DNA of 64,000 bases from Marinospirillum perlucidum (GTDB lineage Bacteria > Pseudomonadota > Gammaproteobacteria > Pseudomonadales > Halomonadaceae). Position 1 is the stretch's first letter, and every line of letters begins with the position of its first letter. A model generated the notes under the pieces. The model searched no databases, had not been told where the DNA came from, and saw only the letters and a program-made list of their open reading frames with translations. The stretch is taken from the NCBI RefSeq assembly GCF_003336805.1, contig NZ_QFWJ01000002.1, positions 434,001 to 498,000 on the forward strand. Reading direction: 5' to 3'. The translations under genes were made by a program, and so were the position numbers. This document shows, piece after piece, positions 63,514-64,000 of the stretch.

Positions 63514-64000
63514 TTAATCAAAGGAAATAATGGCTTCAGCGGAAATTTCGTTCTCATCGAACACGTTCAGGTCAAGGTCCCCTGAAACGCTGACAAAATC
63601 ACCTTCTTCAACTCTGACGACCCCCTTGTCATCCAGTGGGTTGTAGCCCATCTGCAGGGTGTCGACCGAGATCATCCTTGCGCCGGTATCGATCGTGAAT
63701 TCGCGTCCCGTTACCGAGGTAACAGTGCCAGCAACCTGAACATCATAATCCGCAGGCACGGCTAGATAGCTGTGAACAGGGGGCAAGGCATCTTCTTCAT
63801 CCGCTGCAGAAGGTGCCGTGACCAGCGTATCCCGATCTTCGATGTAGACGCCGCCCGCTTCTATCTTCTTGTTTTGGTAAAGGCCGTCATCAACACGACC
63901 GTAAACCGTGACCTGATCACCCTCGCTAAGAGACCAGACATCGCCGATCGAGTCCCAGTCGTCAGTTTCGACTTGGACGACGCCCTCTCCAAAATCCAGG
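63514..64000 (-). CDS. OB-fold-like (DUF5666/BOF-type) repeat protein, 5' end outside the window
   Basis: The minus-strand frame is open from the right edge to the stop at 63514, giving about 161 visible residues without a start. Two similar small beta-barrel-like units are seen: one with VVQVETDDWDSIGDVWSLSEGD-type sequence and VTVYGRVDDG, and a second with VQVAGTVTSVTGREFTIDTG, MGYNPLDDKG and VEEGDFVSVSGDLD. A TTG at 63786 is inside the frame and is not the start. Such units occur in exported small-molecule- or protein-binding OB-fold proteins. A specific function cannot be given; the acidic composition suggests an exported protein. Confidence 0.7.
   Translation of the reverse strand, partial: LDFGEGVVQVETDDWDSIGDVWSLSEGDQVTVYGRVDDGLYQNKKIEAGGVYIEDRDTLVTAPSAADEEDALPPVHSYLAVPADYDVQVAGTVTSVTGREFTIDTGARMISVDTLQMGYNPLDDKGVVRVEEGDFVSVSGDLDLNVFDENEISAEAIISFD

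Overview
The window reads as chromosomal DNA of a gammaproteobacterium of the Oceanospirillales/Pseudomonadales type; I cannot fix the genus. The reasons are an RstA/RstB-like pair, GlnL/GlnG, a large NrdA with a Pseudomonas-like NrdB (starting MLSWD), TrmL, a Rep-type helicase, cytochrome c5, and a putA/putP pair with an AraC-type regulator as in pseudomonads. Genes are densely packed with clear ribosome binding sites. No tRNA, rRNA, CRISPR array or complete insertion sequence was seen.

Region 1 (1-25122, all minus strand) is the most unusual part. A TpsB outer-membrane transporter overlaps a giant 6224-residue TpsA exoprotein. Four genes follow with little or no gap: a secreted coiled-coil protein, an adenylate cyclase-FHA fusion, a PP2C phosphatase, and a membrane Ser/Thr kinase that runs off the left edge. 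The layout suggests one transcription unit joining a surface adhesin to phospho-threonine and cyclic-nucleotide signalling. The adhesin carries three families of long tandem repeats (204, 327 and 378 bp) and a recurring module with paired cysteines.

Region 2 (25457-31183) is proline catabolism: putA and putP on the minus strand, with a divergent AraC-family regulator that probably activates them. Region 3 (31383-39661) holds cytochrome c5, a shared bidirectional terminator, the Rep helicase, trmL, glnG/glnL with a sigma-54 promoter and NtrC-type site, and an RstAB-like two-component pair. Region 4 (39913-44240) is nrdAB behind two NrdR boxes spaced 31 bp apart. Region 5 (44483-46473) has an SH3-domain protein, a flavin-reductase-fold protein and a CAP-domain gene broken by a frameshift.

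Region 6 (46585-56240, minus strand) is a guanidine-utilisation operon. A guanidine-I (ykkC) riboswitch leads into an ABC importer, two DUF1989 proteins (carboxyguanidine deiminase subunits), a urea carboxylase-family enzyme (probably guanidine carboxylase) and allophanate hydrolase. Guanidine would be imported, carboxylated, deiminated to allophanate and hydrolysed to ammonia and CO2; the nearby NtrBC genes fit nitrogen scavenging.

Region 7 (56630-61059, plus strand) is a second signalling cluster: a TPR/beta-barrel outer-membrane protein, a FecR-domain protein and a CHASE2-adenylate cyclase. The right end has an NSS-family transporter, an HdeD-like membrane protein, a palindromic MITE-like element, and the 3' part of a gene for an OB-fold-like repeat protein.
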